From contig NZ_CP021030.1 of assembly GCF_002117485.1 (NCBI RefSeq), forward strand, positions 747,001 to 811,000: a DNA stretch of 64,000 bases. Direction: 5' to 3'. The DNA is from Rhizobium sp. NXC14. GTDB taxonomy: Bacteria > Pseudomonadota > Alphaproteobacteria > Rhizobiales > Rhizobiaceae. Under the pieces are notes generated by a model. The model was not told the DNA's origin. It saw nothing but the letters and a program-made list of their open reading frames with translations, and searched no databases. Positions within the stretch are counted from its first letter, which is position 1. Every line of letters begins with the position of its first letter. Below, piece after piece: positions 17,946-27,123 of this stretch. A program made the translations under genes and the position numbers.

Positions 17946-19229
17946 ATGATGGCCCGAAAGATAGCTGTCATCGGTCTCGGATATGTCGGTTTGCCCGTTG
18001 CGGTGGCATTGGCGGAAAAGTTTCCGATGGTAGTGGGATTCGACGTCAAACGATACCGTATTGAGACCCTGAAAGCTGGCAAGGACGTAACCGGGGAGGT
18101 CGAAGGTGCAGTCCTGCGAAACTCATGTCTCAAACTGACCTATGATATAGCCGATGTAAAGGAATGTAACTTTTACATCGTCGCGGTTCCCACACCTATT
18201 GATGAAAATCGGCAACCGGATCTCACGCCGCTCATCGCTGCGTCTAGAACGGTGGCTTCGTTACTCAAGGTCGGCGATATCGTCGTTTTCGAATCGACGG
18301 TGTTTCCTGGCGCGACCGAGGAGATATGTGGGCCGATCCTCTCCGAACTCTCGGGGCTTCGCCAAGGCGTGGACTTCAACCTCGGCTATTCGCCGGAGCG
18401 CATTAATCCAGGTGACAAAAAGCACACCTTCAAGACGATAACAAAAGTGGTAGCGGGAGACACGGCGGAAAGCCTTGACGAGATTGCCGCCGTCTATGAA
18501 GCCGTTGTGGACGCTGGGGTTTACAAGACATCGTCCATTAAGGTGGCGGAGGCAGCAAAGGTTATTGAAAATACACAGCGGGACTTAAACATCGCTCTCA
18601 TGAATGAGCTTGCCATCATCTTCGAGCGAATGAATATACGCACCAGCGAGGTCCTGGCGGCTGCCGGCACCAAATGGAATTTTCTTCCGTTCAGCCCCGG
18701 ACTCGTTGGCGGGCACTGTATTGGGGTTGATCCTTACTACCTGACTGCAAAGGCTGAATCGCTGGGATATCATCCGCAAGTCATCCTGTCCGGGCGACGC
18801 ATCAACGATGGCATGGGCGCCTTTGTAGCCCAGAAGATGATAAAGATGCTGGTTGCCGCAAAGCGTCCGCTGAATGGCGCTCGGATTGGCATTCTCGGAC
18901 TGACGTTCAAGGAGAATGTTCCAGATTTAAGAAATAGTCGCGTTCCGGATATTATCAAGGAACTACGACAGTTCGGCCTTGAGCCGATAGTGCATGACCC
19001 ATTGGCTTCAGCCGAAGAGGCTCACGAGGAGTATAATGTGGTGCTGCGGCCCCTCATAGACTTTGATCAGCTGGATGGGTTGATCCTTGCAGTTCCACAT
19101 GAAAGCTATGTAAGTGAATTCAATTCTTACATTTCCAAGGTTGTAGAGGGCGGGGTTATCATCGACGTCAAATCTGTCCTGGACAAGAACGCCCTCGACG
19201 CCTCGAAGCGCCTGAACTGGAGCCTTTAA
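17946..19229 (+). CDS. Nucleotide-sugar dehydrogenase (TviB/WbpO-like)
   Basis: About 427 residues. N-terminal NAD-binding GLGYVGLPVA, central helix AEAAKVIENTQRDLNIALMN with the catalytic Lys, and GGHCIGVDPYYL with the catalytic Cys define the UDP-glucose/GDP-mannose dehydrogenase family; details such as SPGLVGGHC and SLGYHPQVILSGRRIND fit the TviB/WbpO branch that oxidises UDP-GlcNAc or UDP-GalNAc to the uronic acid. GAGG lies 5 bases before ATG 17946 and 8 before ATG 17949; either may be used. The stop overlaps the next start by one base (TAATG), so the two are probably translationally coupled. Exact substrate is not decided by sequence. Confidence 0.82.
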   Translation: MMARKIAVIGLGYVGLPVAVALAEKFPMVVGFDVKRYRIETLKAGKDVTGEVEGAVLRNSCLKLTYDIADVKECNFYIVAVPTPIDENRQPDLTPLIAASRTVASLLKVGDIVVFESTVFPGATEEICGPILSELSGLRQGVDFNLGYSPERINPGDKKHTFKTITKVVAGDTAESLDEIAAVYEAVVDAGVYKTSSIKVAEAAKVIENTQRDLNIALMNELAIIFERMNIRTSEVLAAAGTKWNFLPFSPGLVGGHCIGVDPYYLTAKAESLGYHPQVILSGRRINDGMGAFVAQKMIKMLVAAKRPLNGARIGILGLTFKENVPDLRNSRVPDIIKELRQFGLEPIVHDPLASAEEAHEEYNVVLRPLIDFDQLDGLILAVPHESYVSEFNSYISKVVEGGVIIDVKSVLDKNALDASKRLNWSL

Positions 19230-20215
19230 TGTCAAAGGTTTTTGTAACGGGAGCCGCAGGCTTCATCGGTTTTCATACCGCGTGCCGTCTTCTTGAGCGC
19301 GGCGAAATCGTCGTCGGCTACGATGTCGTCAATGATTATTACGACCCAACACTCAAGTATGCGCGGTTAGCCGAACTGGCGAAGTTCGAGAATTTCACGT
19401 TCGTCTATGGTGATATCTCGGACAAGGCAGCGATGGAAAGGGTTTGGGCGGAGCACGGACCGTTCAAGCGCGTTGTTCACCTAGCCGCGCAGGCGGGAGT
19501 CCGATACTCTCTTGAGAACCCATACAGTTACATCACGAGCAACTGCATGGGGCATGTCACCGTACTCGAAATGTGTCGACACACCGAGGGCTTCGAGCAT
19601 CTCGTGTATGCAAGCTCGAGTTCTGTATATGGCGGTAACACTGAATTGCCATATTCAGTCCAACATGACGTCAACCGCCCGATTTCACTTTATGCTGCTA
19701 CGAAGCGCTCGGATGAGCTGATGAGCTACTGCTACAGTCATTTGTTCGGATTGAAGCAGACTGGCTTGCGTTTTTTTACGGTCTATGGCCCGTGGGGACG
19801 CCCCGACATGGCGCTTTTTATCTTTACAAAGGCCATTGCTGAAGGCAAGAGGCTCCCGGTTTTTAACGACGGGCAGATGAAACGCGATTTCACATTTATT
19901 GACGACATCGTAACAGGCATCCTAGCCTGCTTGGATAATCCTCCGGAGCCCGATAAATATGAGCCTCCGGCGCGGGTGTTCAATATTGGCAACACGCGAA
20001 GTGAACACCTTATGGACTTCATTGCCATCATTGAACAGGAAATGGGACGCAAGGCTGATATCGAATACCTGCCGATGCAGGCCGGTGATACCAAAGCCAC
20101 TTATGCCGACGTGACCGAAACCACTGAGGCTGTCGGCTACCGGCCGACTACCAGTATACACGAAGGCATCCCCAAATTCATTTCCTGGTTCAAGCGATAC
20201 TACAATCTCAACTGA
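19229..20215 (+). CDS. NAD-dependent epimerase, UDP-glucuronate 4-epimerase-like
   Basis: 328 residues, extended SDR family. It has GAAGFIGFH near the start for NAD binding, SSSSVYG and YAATKRSDELM (catalytic Tyr-x3-Lys), then RFFTVYGPWGRPDMA and MKRDFTFIDDIV, features shared with LpsL-type UDP-glucuronate 4-epimerases. The enzyme would interconvert gluco and galacto forms of the UDP-uronic acid made by the preceding dehydrogenase, giving a GalA- or GalNAcA-type donor for LPS or capsule. Coupled to the dehydrogenase through a TAATG overlap; the two-gene unit ends here with no other gene before exoR. Confidence 0.82.
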   Translation: MSKVFVTGAAGFIGFHTACRLLERGEIVVGYDVVNDYYDPTLKYARLAELAKFENFTFVYGDISDKAAMERVWAEHGPFKRVVHLAAQAGVRYSLENPYSYITSNCMGHVTVLEMCRHTEGFEHLVYASSSSVYGGNTELPYSVQHDVNRPISLYAATKRSDELMSYCYSHLFGLKQTGLRFFTVYGPWGRPDMALFIFTKAIAEGKRLPVFNDGQMKRDFTFIDDIVTGILACLDNPPEPDKYEPPARVFNIGNTRSEHLMDFIAIIEQEMGRKADIEYLPMQAGDTKATYADVTETTEAVGYRPTTSIHEGIPKFISWFKRYYNLN

Positions 20216-20422
20216 GCATCTCACAGAAGGCACACGGATTACAGCCTCCTGCCAAACCGGCAAAGACATTAGGTTGTTGTCCTCTTTGCATTAGCGAGCG
20301 CTCTTCTCGCTTGCTCTCATCGAAGCATCTAAGTGAGCAGCACTATTTTCAAACAGATGCACCGATGGCGTTGCTCAGGCTCCAGTCCTCGTACGACTTC
20401 AAACTGAAATGTCGACAGAACT

Positions 20423-20645
20423 GAGCACCGCTCATGTGCTTGCGTCCAAATACGCCGGCCATCTTCCGCGTCTTTGGTAGGCGCAGATCATGAGCCGCCA
20501 AGGCATCGAGCTCGACCGCTCCATACTCGCTGATCAGGTTCGTCGGCGTTGGAACTGCACCGGGTCTTCGATACCCTAATTGCCGATCTCAAGCGCTCGA
20601 CCAAGCTCCTTATAAATGAGCCCTCAGCGTCGGCGCTCGATCACG
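20423..20645 (+). pseudogene. Remnant of an IS66-family transposase (tnpC)
   Basis: Read across stops and a frameshift it gives VLASKYAGHLPR, AQIMSRQGIELDRS, LADQV, then LPISSARPS and, in another frame, TKLLINEP...SALDHG. These match in order the IS66 TnpC pattern (KYADHLPLYRQAQI, RQGIDLDRSTLADWVG, LKRSTKLFMDETRAPVLDPG). In-frame stops and lost ends show it is dead. It marks an old insertion just before exoR. Confidence 0.65.
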
Positions 20646-21349
20646 GGCTCAGCAAAAACCAATAACGAAAAACTCCATGGAACGAGATCCAACGACGCGA
20701 TTGCTGAGGCCGAGCCAGACGGTTCACTCCATAACTACTCGTTTGCTTGCACTAATACGCGTATGGTGGCGATGGGGTGAATTTGTCCATTTCCCGCCAC
20801 AAAGAGAGCGCAGCGGTATTTGCGGGCGAGGTGATGGCAGACTTACGGTGCGTGTAATCAGTAGCATGAGTCGATTTTTTTCCGGTAACAGCAGATCGTA
20901 CGGCGCAAGTGGCGACAGCCGCATGATTGCGGCCGTTTTTCTTTCCGGCCAACGCTGTTCCGGCCACAAGTTCGACCTCAAGATCACGCCGTCGATCCAT
21001 CCATCATCGTCGTTGTCTGCCCGTTCGCACAGGCAGGCGGGCTTCGCGGCAGATGTCGATACCGGTTTGGTCACATTTGCTATTTACGAATGCGGTAAAG
21101 GCGGGAAGGCGGATGCCGCGCCCGCCGAAAGAGCGCCAGGAAGATTGCAGTCGGGCCATGCCGGGAGCCGGGTGGTCGTGAATGATGTGCTGAAAATTCG
21201 GCCTTTGAGAAAAGGCCTATGGGCTGGATGCGACGCGGGCAAAGGGGCCATGGAGCCCGCCGCGGGATCGCTCGCCTCGAAAGAATACATCCGCGGTATG
21301 CCCGGCGTCAGCGCCGACTGCGCGCGATGAACGAAAGAAATCGGTTGAA
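20646..21349. other. Region upstream of exoR, no supported gene
   Basis: About 700 bases. A long open frame at 20677-21330 has composition and sequence without any recognisable domain and is probably chance in G/C-rich DNA. A hairpin GGCCTTT/AAAGGCC with a GAGA loop lies at 21200-21217, without a T tract. The exoR promoter should be in this region. Confidence 0.4.
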
Positions 21350-22144
21350 ATGGTAACGTCCGAGTTCAAACTGTTCAAATTCATGCTGGTGAGCATGTGG
21401 GTGGCAATATCGCTGTCCGGTCCGGTTCATGCTTTCGACATCAAGAGCGACGTCAGCAAGGAGTCCGGTCCTTTCGATCTGTTCAAGTTCGGCTTCAAGG
21501 CCTATAAAAACGGACAGAAGGAGGAGGCGGTAGAAGCCTACAAATACGCCGCCGAAAAGGGTCATACCGGTTCGCGCTGGGCGCTCGCCAACATGTATGC
21601 CGATGGTGACGGCGTCACCCAGGACGATTTCGAAGCCTTCAAGATCTATAGTGAGATCGCCCAGCAGGGTGTCGAACCCGGCTCGGAAGACACAGGCTTC
21701 TTCGTCAACGCTCTTCTCTCGCTCGCCAATTACTACAAGCACGGTATTGCCGGCAGCCCTGTCAAGATCGATCTCACTCAGGCGCGCCAGCTTTATTTCC
21801 AGGTGGCCTCCACCTTTGGCGTTCCCGAAGCACAGTTCCAGCTGGCGCAGATGATGCTGGCCGGCGAGGGCGGTAGTTCCAGCCCGCAGCAGGCGAAAAA
21901 GTGGTTGAACCAGGCCCGCAAGAGTGGCCATCCCGGCGCCATGGCCGTTTTCGGAAACATCCTTTTCGACGAAGGCCAGACGGCCCGCGGTCTCGCGCTG
22001 ATGACCGCCGCTCTCGATCGCTGCAAGCCGAAGGATTGCAGCTGGATGGAAGCGCTGCAGGAGCAGGCCTTCTCGGTTGCCAATGAGGCCGACCGTCGCA
22101 CGGCAGTTTCGCTGTCGCACGCCATCGCGAGCGGTTCCGACTGA
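21350..22144 (+). CDS. exoR: Exopolysaccharide regulator ExoR (Sel1-repeat periplasmic protein)
   Basis: 264 residues. An N-terminal signal peptide (hydrophobic to about residue 31, likely cut after PVHA) is followed by Sel1/TPR-like repeats: AYKYAAEKGHTGSRWALANMY, AFKIYSEIAQQG, ARQLYFQVASTFGVPEAQFQ and KKWLNQARKSGHPGAMAV. Length and pattern match ExoR of Rhizobiales. ExoR sits in the periplasm and holds the sensor kinase ExoS of the ExoS-ChvI pathway inactive; loss raises succinoglycan and lowers motility. The start ATG has no strong ribosome site. It lies between two polysaccharide gene sets but is core; the gene after it (xthA) has been destroyed. Confidence 0.88.
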   Translation: MVTSEFKLFKFMLVSMWVAISLSGPVHAFDIKSDVSKESGPFDLFKFGFKAYKNGQKEEAVEAYKYAAEKGHTGSRWALANMYADGDGVTQDDFEAFKIYSEIAQQGVEPGSEDTGFFVNALLSLANYYKHGIAGSPVKIDLTQARQLYFQVASTFGVPEAQFQLAQMMLAGEGGSSSPQQAKKWLNQARKSGHPGAMAVFGNILFDEGQTARGLALMTAALDRCKPKDCSWMEALQEQAFSVANEADRRTAVSLSHAIASGSD

Positions 22145-22228
22145 CGCTTTCCGATCAGCGCCACGCGGCATTCAACCCGCGCGTCTCCATCGCGCCCTGA
22201 GTTGACGCGCTGCCATGGGCTCGGAATG

Positions 22229-22390
22229 TCAGGCCGCGAAATCGAAATAGGCGATCACCGGTACATGGTCGGAAGGCTTTTCCCAGGCCCGCACATGTTT
22301 TTCGATAGCTGCCGACGTCATCCGGTCGGCTGCTTCCGGTGACAGCAGCAGGTGGTCGATGCGGATGCCGTTGTTCTTCGGCCAACGACG
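22229..22390 (-). pseudogene. xthA: Exodeoxyribonuclease III (xthA) C-terminal remnant
   Basis: The last 49 codons, from KNNGIRIDHLLLSPEAAD to RAWEKPSDHVPVIAYFDFA and stop, are a clean exonuclease III C-terminus, with the catalytic SDHVP motif. Upstream of about 22390 the similarity stops abruptly and the frame runs into unrelated sequence. A complete enzyme has about 260 residues, so some four fifths is lost. Facing exoR tail to tail agrees with an ancestral exoR-xthA arrangement. Confidence 0.8.
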
Positions 22391-22498
22391 GCCGGATGCG
22401 TCCGATTGATTCTGATCGGCCGAACCCCGCCCATCAAAATCCCCAATAAGATCCGTGCGCCTGCTGAATGTGCCAGTGAAGCAGTACGACACTACCAT

Positions 22499-22654
22499 GG
22501 GCAGCGGAACCACTGCGAAGCGGCCGTTACAGAACGCGGCGCTTCCGCCGGTGGGCTGACGCAAAAGACCAACGTTTTGGTCATTGGCACGTACGCGACC
22601 GAGGAAGCATCGTTCGGTGCCAGGATTCAGGATGCCGCTTTTCCTAAGAGCTGA
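22499..22654 (+). pseudogene. BRCT-domain-like fragment
   Basis: The open frame reads HCEAAVTERGA, then TQKTNVLVIGTYATE and SFGARIQDA, resembling the second half of BRCT domains (repeat helix, T-K-T-N-x-L-V-x-G strand, K-I-x-x-A helix). The start of such a domain and any catalytic part are missing. It may be the broken end of a BRCT-containing exonuclease or ligase, joined to the xthA stump. Low certainty. Confidence 0.35.
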
Positions 22655-22737
22655 GAGGATCACAGATCTTATCCACAGATGCGCATTTGTGTTCAGCGCT
22701 CCGTCGACTTGCGACACTCGCGTGGTTAGAAAGGCGC

Positions 22738-22872
22738 ATGAGCGACTCGAAAGATCAAAACAAAGAAGCCGAACAGCCGGCGAAGCCGCCACTTCCCAAG
22801 GGCGAAAAATTCTTCGATCCGTGGGACGAAGAGTTCCGCCGGTCCTTCAATAACAAGACTTTCGAGTTCTGA
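22738..22872 (+). CDS. Small hypothetical protein (44 aa)
   Basis: ATG at 22738 with AAAGG a few bases upstream opens a 44-residue, highly charged protein: MSDSKDQNKEAEQP, then a proline-rich link, KGEKFFDPWDEEFRR and a terminal FEF. No signal peptide or membrane segment. I do not recognise the family. Composition looks like a real short soluble protein, but it lies between two gene remnants. Confidence 0.4.
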   Translation: MSDSKDQNKEAEQPAKPPLPKGEKFFDPWDEEFRRSFNNKTFEF

Positions 22873-23059
22873 GCTTAGGGTGGTCCAAAGCGCACCCACA
22901 CGTTGCTGCGATCCTTAGCCAGTCGTCCAGCCCGTGCCAATATCGGCGTGAGTGTTCTTTGCATAGGTGACGTCGCTTGTCATCGCATCAACCGTGGGCG
23001 TTGTTCCCGGTACCTAGTTGCCTATGGGTATCGACCCTCTATGCCGCCGTCGTCGTACT

Positions 23060-23425
23060 GGTCGACGGCAGGCGCTTTCGTGTCCTTTGCGTCCTCGATG
23101 ACTTCAGTCGCGAGTGCCTTGCCACCGTGGTCGACAACTCGCTTTCCGGCGAGCGTGTCGGCCGTGAACTGGACAGGATCGCGCTCAGCACGGGCTATCC
23201 CCGCATGATCGTGTCGGATAACGGAACCGAGCTGACCTCGAACGCCATCCTCAAATGGCAGCAGGACCATGCTGTCGAGTGGCATTACATCGCGCCGGGC
23301 AAGCCAATGCAAAACGGCTTCGTGGAGAGTTTCAACGGACGCTTGCGCGACGAATGCCTCAACGAGCACCTCTTTACCAGCTACCGCCATGCGAGGGAGA
23401 TTATCGAAGACTGGAAAAACGACTA
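23060..23425 (+). pseudogene. IS3-family transposase (orfB) fragment
   Basis: Gives [54 protein letters not shown] and [10 protein letters not shown], i.e. the central part of an IS3/IS407-group DDE transposase with the second Asp and the Glu. The N-terminus and first Asp are missing, and the frame ends in a TAA where a Tyr codon is expected (NDYNLNR in relatives). A dead fragment at the left border of the polysaccharide cluster; related to, but not the same copy as, the element at 37200-41276. Confidence 0.8.
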
Positions 23426-23462
23426 AAACCTGAACCGCCAAACTAGGAAACTGCGCAAGTAT

Positions 23463-24161
23463 TCAGACGCGATTGAAGATCGAAAAATAACTGAAATTCT
23501 TTTTCGGTAACCTGCACAGGATATCCGATTGAGTAAATCGATACTGAGTCGACGATATTTCGCTTGCCATCCGTTCGACCGTCGGCCTTCTAATATCCAC
23601 GATGATCGTCTTTGGCCTTGGCAACATATCGAATACGTCGGTACAGACAGCATCGATGTAGGTTTTACCGCTGAGTTCCAATGCAGGTCCGTCGACAAGT
23701 ACAAAGTCCGCATCAAATGGTGGACGATCGACATACGATGCCGTCTTCTTTTCAAGATCAATATGTTTGTTTCGCACATAAGGAGTAACGAAGTTGCTCA
23801 CGCCAAAGGCGGTCAGCATCGACATTGTATTTTGGAGCCATTCTTTGCTTTCATCGATCGTAACAAAGTTCGCGTTGTTCTGAGCTGCGTAACGACCGAA
23901 AATTACTGTCGAAGAGCCGCTCCCGAGCTCCAGAATCGACGTAGGCTTTTCCGCTTCAAGCAACCGGTTGAGGGAAACCAGTTTGTAGGCTTGCATTTTT
24001 GGTGCGAGACCCCCCCCAGAGTGAAACGCTGCTAGCACCTCATCTGCCAGCCTGTATTCTTCTGGTGCGGCAGCTCTATCTTCCAAAATCAACCGTTCGA
24101 ATTTAGCCGAGTTCGTCAAGCCAAATCTGTGTGCGATATTGCGTAACGTTCCCAAAGTCAT
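23463..24161 (-). CDS. Class I SAM-dependent methyltransferase-like protein
   Basis: 232 residues. SILELGSGSSTVIFGRYA followed by VTIDESKEW and DFVLVDGPALE looks like a Rossmann-type methyltransferase core (motif I Gly-rich loop, acidic end of strand 2, motif IV). It is the last gene of the leftward polysaccharide set, 54 bases after the GT2 gene. A role in O-methylating a sugar of the repeat unit is inferred from position. The protein is soluble, with no membrane segment. Confidence 0.6.
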   Translation of the reverse strand: MTLGTLRNIAHRFGLTNSAKFERLILEDRAAAPEEYRLADEVLAAFHSGGGLAPKMQAYKLVSLNRLLEAEKPTSILELGSGSSTVIFGRYAAQNNANFVTIDESKEWLQNTMSMLTAFGVSNFVTPYVRNKHIDLEKKTASYVDRPPFDADFVLVDGPALELSGKTYIDAVCTDVFDMLPRPKTIIVDIRRPTVERMASEISSTQYRFTQSDILCRLPKKNFSYFSIFNRV

Positions 24162-24215
24162 GTCCTTATCAATCTTTAGTTGTTCTCGCGTTTCAGAGAA
24201 GCTTCAATATTCCGT

Positions 24216-24992
24216 CTAGCTCGCCTGCCGTTGGAGAAACGCTGCCACAAACTGTGGTATGCGTGAGAGAATCTTTACCGGTATGAACATGACGTTGACC
24301 TGAAGCCGATTCTTTCTGCATGCCCGATAGGCCTCTAGATTTCCCTTCAGAATCCCAGCAACGGAGTTGTTGGATGTCCCTCCGGTACGCATCTTAACCC
24401 AGACATCTTTGCAATATCGCGCCTTAATTCTGTTCTTGGCCATCAGCCTCATGCATAATTCGAAATCCGCCTGACGCGGAAAGGCCAAATCGAAGCCTCC
24501 GGATCGATAGAGAATGTCCCGCCGGACATAGAAAGTCGGGTGTGCAGGCATCCAGCCTTTTTCGAAAAGACCATCGTGGTAAGGCTGTGAACGCCACACC
24601 CTTTTGATTTTCTGAGTATCGCACTTATCCACGTAGTCGAGATCGGCATAGCAAGCATCGACGCTGGTGTCGGCCATTATTCTTGCAATCGTCGCAAGAA
24701 CCTGGTCGTGTGCATAGAAATCGTCCGAGTTCAGGAACCCGACAATGTCACCTGCCGCAAGCGCAATGCCCTTATTCATCGCGTCGTAAATCCCGTTATC
24801 CGGTTCCGAAATGACCTTGGTTCCCTCGGAGAGGAAGGTGTTGATTTTCGCGAGTGTGTCGTCTGTCGACGCCCCATCCACGATGATCTGTTCCCAGTTA
24901 GCATAGGCCTGACGACGCACCGACCGCATATTGTCGAGAATGACCGACGAAGAGTTGAAAGTCGGTGTGATAATGGAAATCTTCGGAGCCAT
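24216..24992 (-). CDS. Glycosyltransferase family 2
   Basis: 258 residues. Begins KISIITPTFNSSSVILDNM, then QIIVDGASTDDT, EPDNGIYDAMNKGIALAAGD, and FLNSDDFY with the metal-binding DxD-like SDD, the standard GT2 (GT-A fold) series. It transfers a sugar from a nucleotide donor to the lipid-linked repeat unit at the cytoplasmic face. WMPAHPTFYVRRDI is a motif often seen in WcaA-like colanic-acid/O-antigen transferases. Sixteen bases separate it from the epimerase gene upstream; same transcription unit. Donor and linkage unknown. Confidence 0.85.
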   Translation of the reverse strand: MAPKISIITPTFNSSSVILDNMRSVRRQAYANWEQIIVDGASTDDTLAKINTFLSEGTKVISEPDNGIYDAMNKGIALAAGDIVGFLNSDDFYAHDQVLATIARIMADTSVDACYADLDYVDKCDTQKIKRVWRSQPYHDGLFEKGWMPAHPTFYVRRDILYRSGGFDLAFPRQADFELCMRLMAKNRIKARYCKDVWVKMRTGGTSNNSVAGILKGNLEAYRACRKNRLQVNVMFIPVKILSRIPQFVAAFLQRQAS

Positions 24993-25008
24993 GTCTGCTT
25001 CGAAACCT

Positions 25009-25980
25009 TTACGATTTGTCGAGGAACCAATCTGCAGTACGCTTTACGCCATCCTCAATTGAAAATGGCAACGGACCACAGATCTTTTCCGTTTCCGACA
25101 TATCAAATTGATACTCCGTGAGGATGTTATTGAGGCGAAACGAGTTGAAGGGGAAGCGCTTCATACCAAGAGCATTTATCAAATCGCCGACCTTAGCAAG
25201 CAAGATTGAACCACTTTTGGGTAGGGTCACGATCCTTTGTCCCCCAAGCATGCATGCCAACGATGCCGTCCATTCGCGAAGAGACAGAGGTGTATAATCG
25301 GCGATGTAAAACGTCCTGCGGTCGATTTGTTCTGGAGCGGCGTCCAAAAACTTGGCGTATTGGTAGACGGCGTTTCCGAGATAACCGTACGATTTAAAAA
25401 GCGGAGCTTTGCCCACATGAAAATACCTGCCGCGTTTCAGCGCAAGCAGAAGTCGTTGATAGTGAGGAGACATTCCTTCGCCCCAGATTGTCGTCGGGCG
25501 TAGAATGCACCAAGTGATGCCCTGAAGATCCGCATTTCGGACGATTTGTTCGCCCCGCACCTTGCTCTCGCCATAAAGAGTGTTCGGCCTGTAGTCCTCA
25601 TCGAACCGGGGGACATATCCTACTTCGCACACTAGCTGGGACGACGTGAAAAGAACTCTGTCCACCGACCCAGCGGCCTTAACCGCATCGATAAGATTTC
25701 GAACGCCATTGATATTGACGTCGTAACCTTCAAGGTTTGCCTTTTCGTCCAGATCCGTCCTCGCGGCTAGGTGGATGATGGAATTGGGTCTGATCTCGCA
25801 TAACAGGTGGATCAGTCTCTCCCGCTCCAGAAGATCACACCTGCGGCAGGTTTCAGATTCAGAATCAATGTCAATGGAGTTATCCAAAGATATTACTTCG
25901 TAATCTTGCTGCCGAAGATACGCAACCAAGCTTCGGCCTATAAAGCCGCTGCTGCCGGTAATGATCACTTTTCGTTTCAT
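25009..25980 (-). CDS. NAD-dependent epimerase/dehydratase (extended SDR)
   Basis: 323 residues. GSSGFIGRSL (NAD binding), IIHLAARTD, FTSSQLV and the catalytic YGESK define an extended short-chain dehydrogenase of the sugar-nucleotide epimerase type. The substrate is not readable from sequence. It probably makes one sugar donor for this polysaccharide. The start overlaps the GT4 stop by 4 bases, so it is translated together with it. Confidence 0.78.
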   Translation of the reverse strand: MKRKVIITGSSGFIGRSLVAYLRQQDYEVISLDNSIDIDSESETCRRCDLLERERLIHLLCEIRPNSIIHLAARTDLDEKANLEGYDVNINGVRNLIDAVKAAGSVDRVLFTSSQLVCEVGYVPRFDEDYRPNTLYGESKVRGEQIVRNADLQGITWCILRPTTIWGEGMSPHYQRLLLALKRGRYFHVGKAPLFKSYGYLGNAVYQYAKFLDAAPEQIDRRTFYIADYTPLSLREWTASLACMLGGQRIVTLPKSGSILLAKVGDLINALGMKRFPFNSFRLNNILTEYQFDMSETEKICGPLPFSIEDGVKRTADWFLDKS

Positions 25981-27089
25981 GTATTAACCTTACGAAGAAC
26001 GTCAAGCGTCATATCACTTGCCTTCTGCCAAGAAAACTTTTGGTAATTAACCTTGCCTTTTCGAATAAGTGTCTCTGCCTCAGTCTTCTCGGAAATTTTC
26101 GAAAGGGCAGCTGCTACGTCGGAGACACTTCTCTCGTTCACGAGTAAAGCGCCGTCTCCGGCAACCTCCGGCATCGAAGAAGATCGCGAGGTGATAACGG
26201 GGCATCCAAGTTCCTGCGCCTCTAGAATGGGAATTCCAAACCCCTCATAAAGCGAGGCGAAAATCAGGGCGGCGCTATTGCGATAAAGATCCGAGAGGGA
26301 CTCGTCAGTCAATCGCCCCGCTAAGATCACACCAGGAATTTTAGACGCAAAATCGGCTATTTCCTGCCCTACGCTGTTCCCCACATGGCCAACAAGGACA
26401 AGTTTGTTTGCAGAGTTACTGCCGGCTGCCGCGCAATAGGAGCGGTATGCGTTCAATATCGTATATGGGTTCTTGATCCTCTTGAAGAAGCCAACGCAGT
26501 GGAAATATTTCCCAGGCTCCAAACCAAGGCGCTCGAGAATGGTGCCGCCTTCGTTGATCTCCGAGAGATGAGACCCCGCCTCATGGATGACATGGAGCGT
26601 CTGGCTATCAATGTTGCAGAAACGTTTAAGATCAGTAGCGGTGCTTGCAGAAACGGTGATCAACGAATTGCGGGATTGCAGCGACAAGGGGATAAACATT
26701 CGCCAGTAGAGGCTGCGCAGGAGGCCGATTTCCCCCGGATACAACCACGCAAAAGCATCGTGAACGGTGATCGCCTGTGGTTTTTGCAGGAGTGCACTTC
26801 CCACGTATCCTGGGGCGAAGAGGGCATCGAAACTTATGAGGCCAACAAGGGGCAGCCATAACTGCTCATAGAAGATTCGCCAACCAACACGCTTTGCGCT
26901 TTTCAAAACAATCGCTCGAAACCAAGGACGGTCCCCCTTCCACCAAGGCGGCAGTTGATTGCAGTAGAATAGGAACTCGCAGCCACTTGGTTTGCTCTCA
27001 TACCAGGGCCTCACAATGTTAGTGACATAGGTCTCGGTACCCGCATTGACACCCCATCGCACGAAGAGTGCATTAATAGCATATTTCAT
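25977..27089 (-). CDS. Glycosyltransferase family 4 (GT1/GT4 group)
   Basis: About 370 residues. It starts MKYAINALFVRWGVNAGTETY, with the Gly-rich acceptor loop of GT-B enzymes. The C-terminal half has FHCVGFFKRIKNPYTIL, LVLVGHVG, then LIFASLYEGFGIPILEAQEL with the E-x7-E donor motif of GT4. I chose the ATG at 27089, preceded by AGGAT; the open frame extends to 27137 but would overlap the Wzy gene and add an uncharacteristic N-terminus. Adds a sugar, donor unknown, to the repeat unit. Confidence 0.85.
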   Translation of the reverse strand: MKYAINALFVRWGVNAGTETYVTNIVRPWYESKPSGCEFLFYCNQLPPWWKGDRPWFRAIVLKSAKRVGWRIFYEQLWLPLVGLISFDALFAPGYVGSALLQKPQAITVHDAFAWLYPGEIGLLRSLYWRMFIPLSLQSRNSLITVSASTATDLKRFCNIDSQTLHVIHEAGSHLSEINEGGTILERLGLEPGKYFHCVGFFKRIKNPYTILNAYRSYCAAAGSNSANKLVLVGHVGNSVGQEIADFASKIPGVILAGRLTDESLSDLYRNSAALIFASLYEGFGIPILEAQELGCPVITSRSSSMPEVAGDGALLVNERSVSDVAAALSKISEKTEAETLIRKGKVNYQKFSWQKASDMTLDVLRKVNT

Positions 27090-27123
27090 TGCAAATAGAT
27101 CCTGCCTTAGACCGACGGTTGGG

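Noticed and set aside
20677..21330. Open frame of 217 codons before exoR
   Set aside because: No domain, odd composition (Arg/Ser-rich, mixed), no ribosome site; likely chance in G/C-rich DNA.
22738..22872. Assignment of the 44-residue protein to DUF1674 (SDHAF4-like)
   Set aside because: The ending FRRSFNNKTFEF lacks the RYGDWE...GR..DF pattern of that family.
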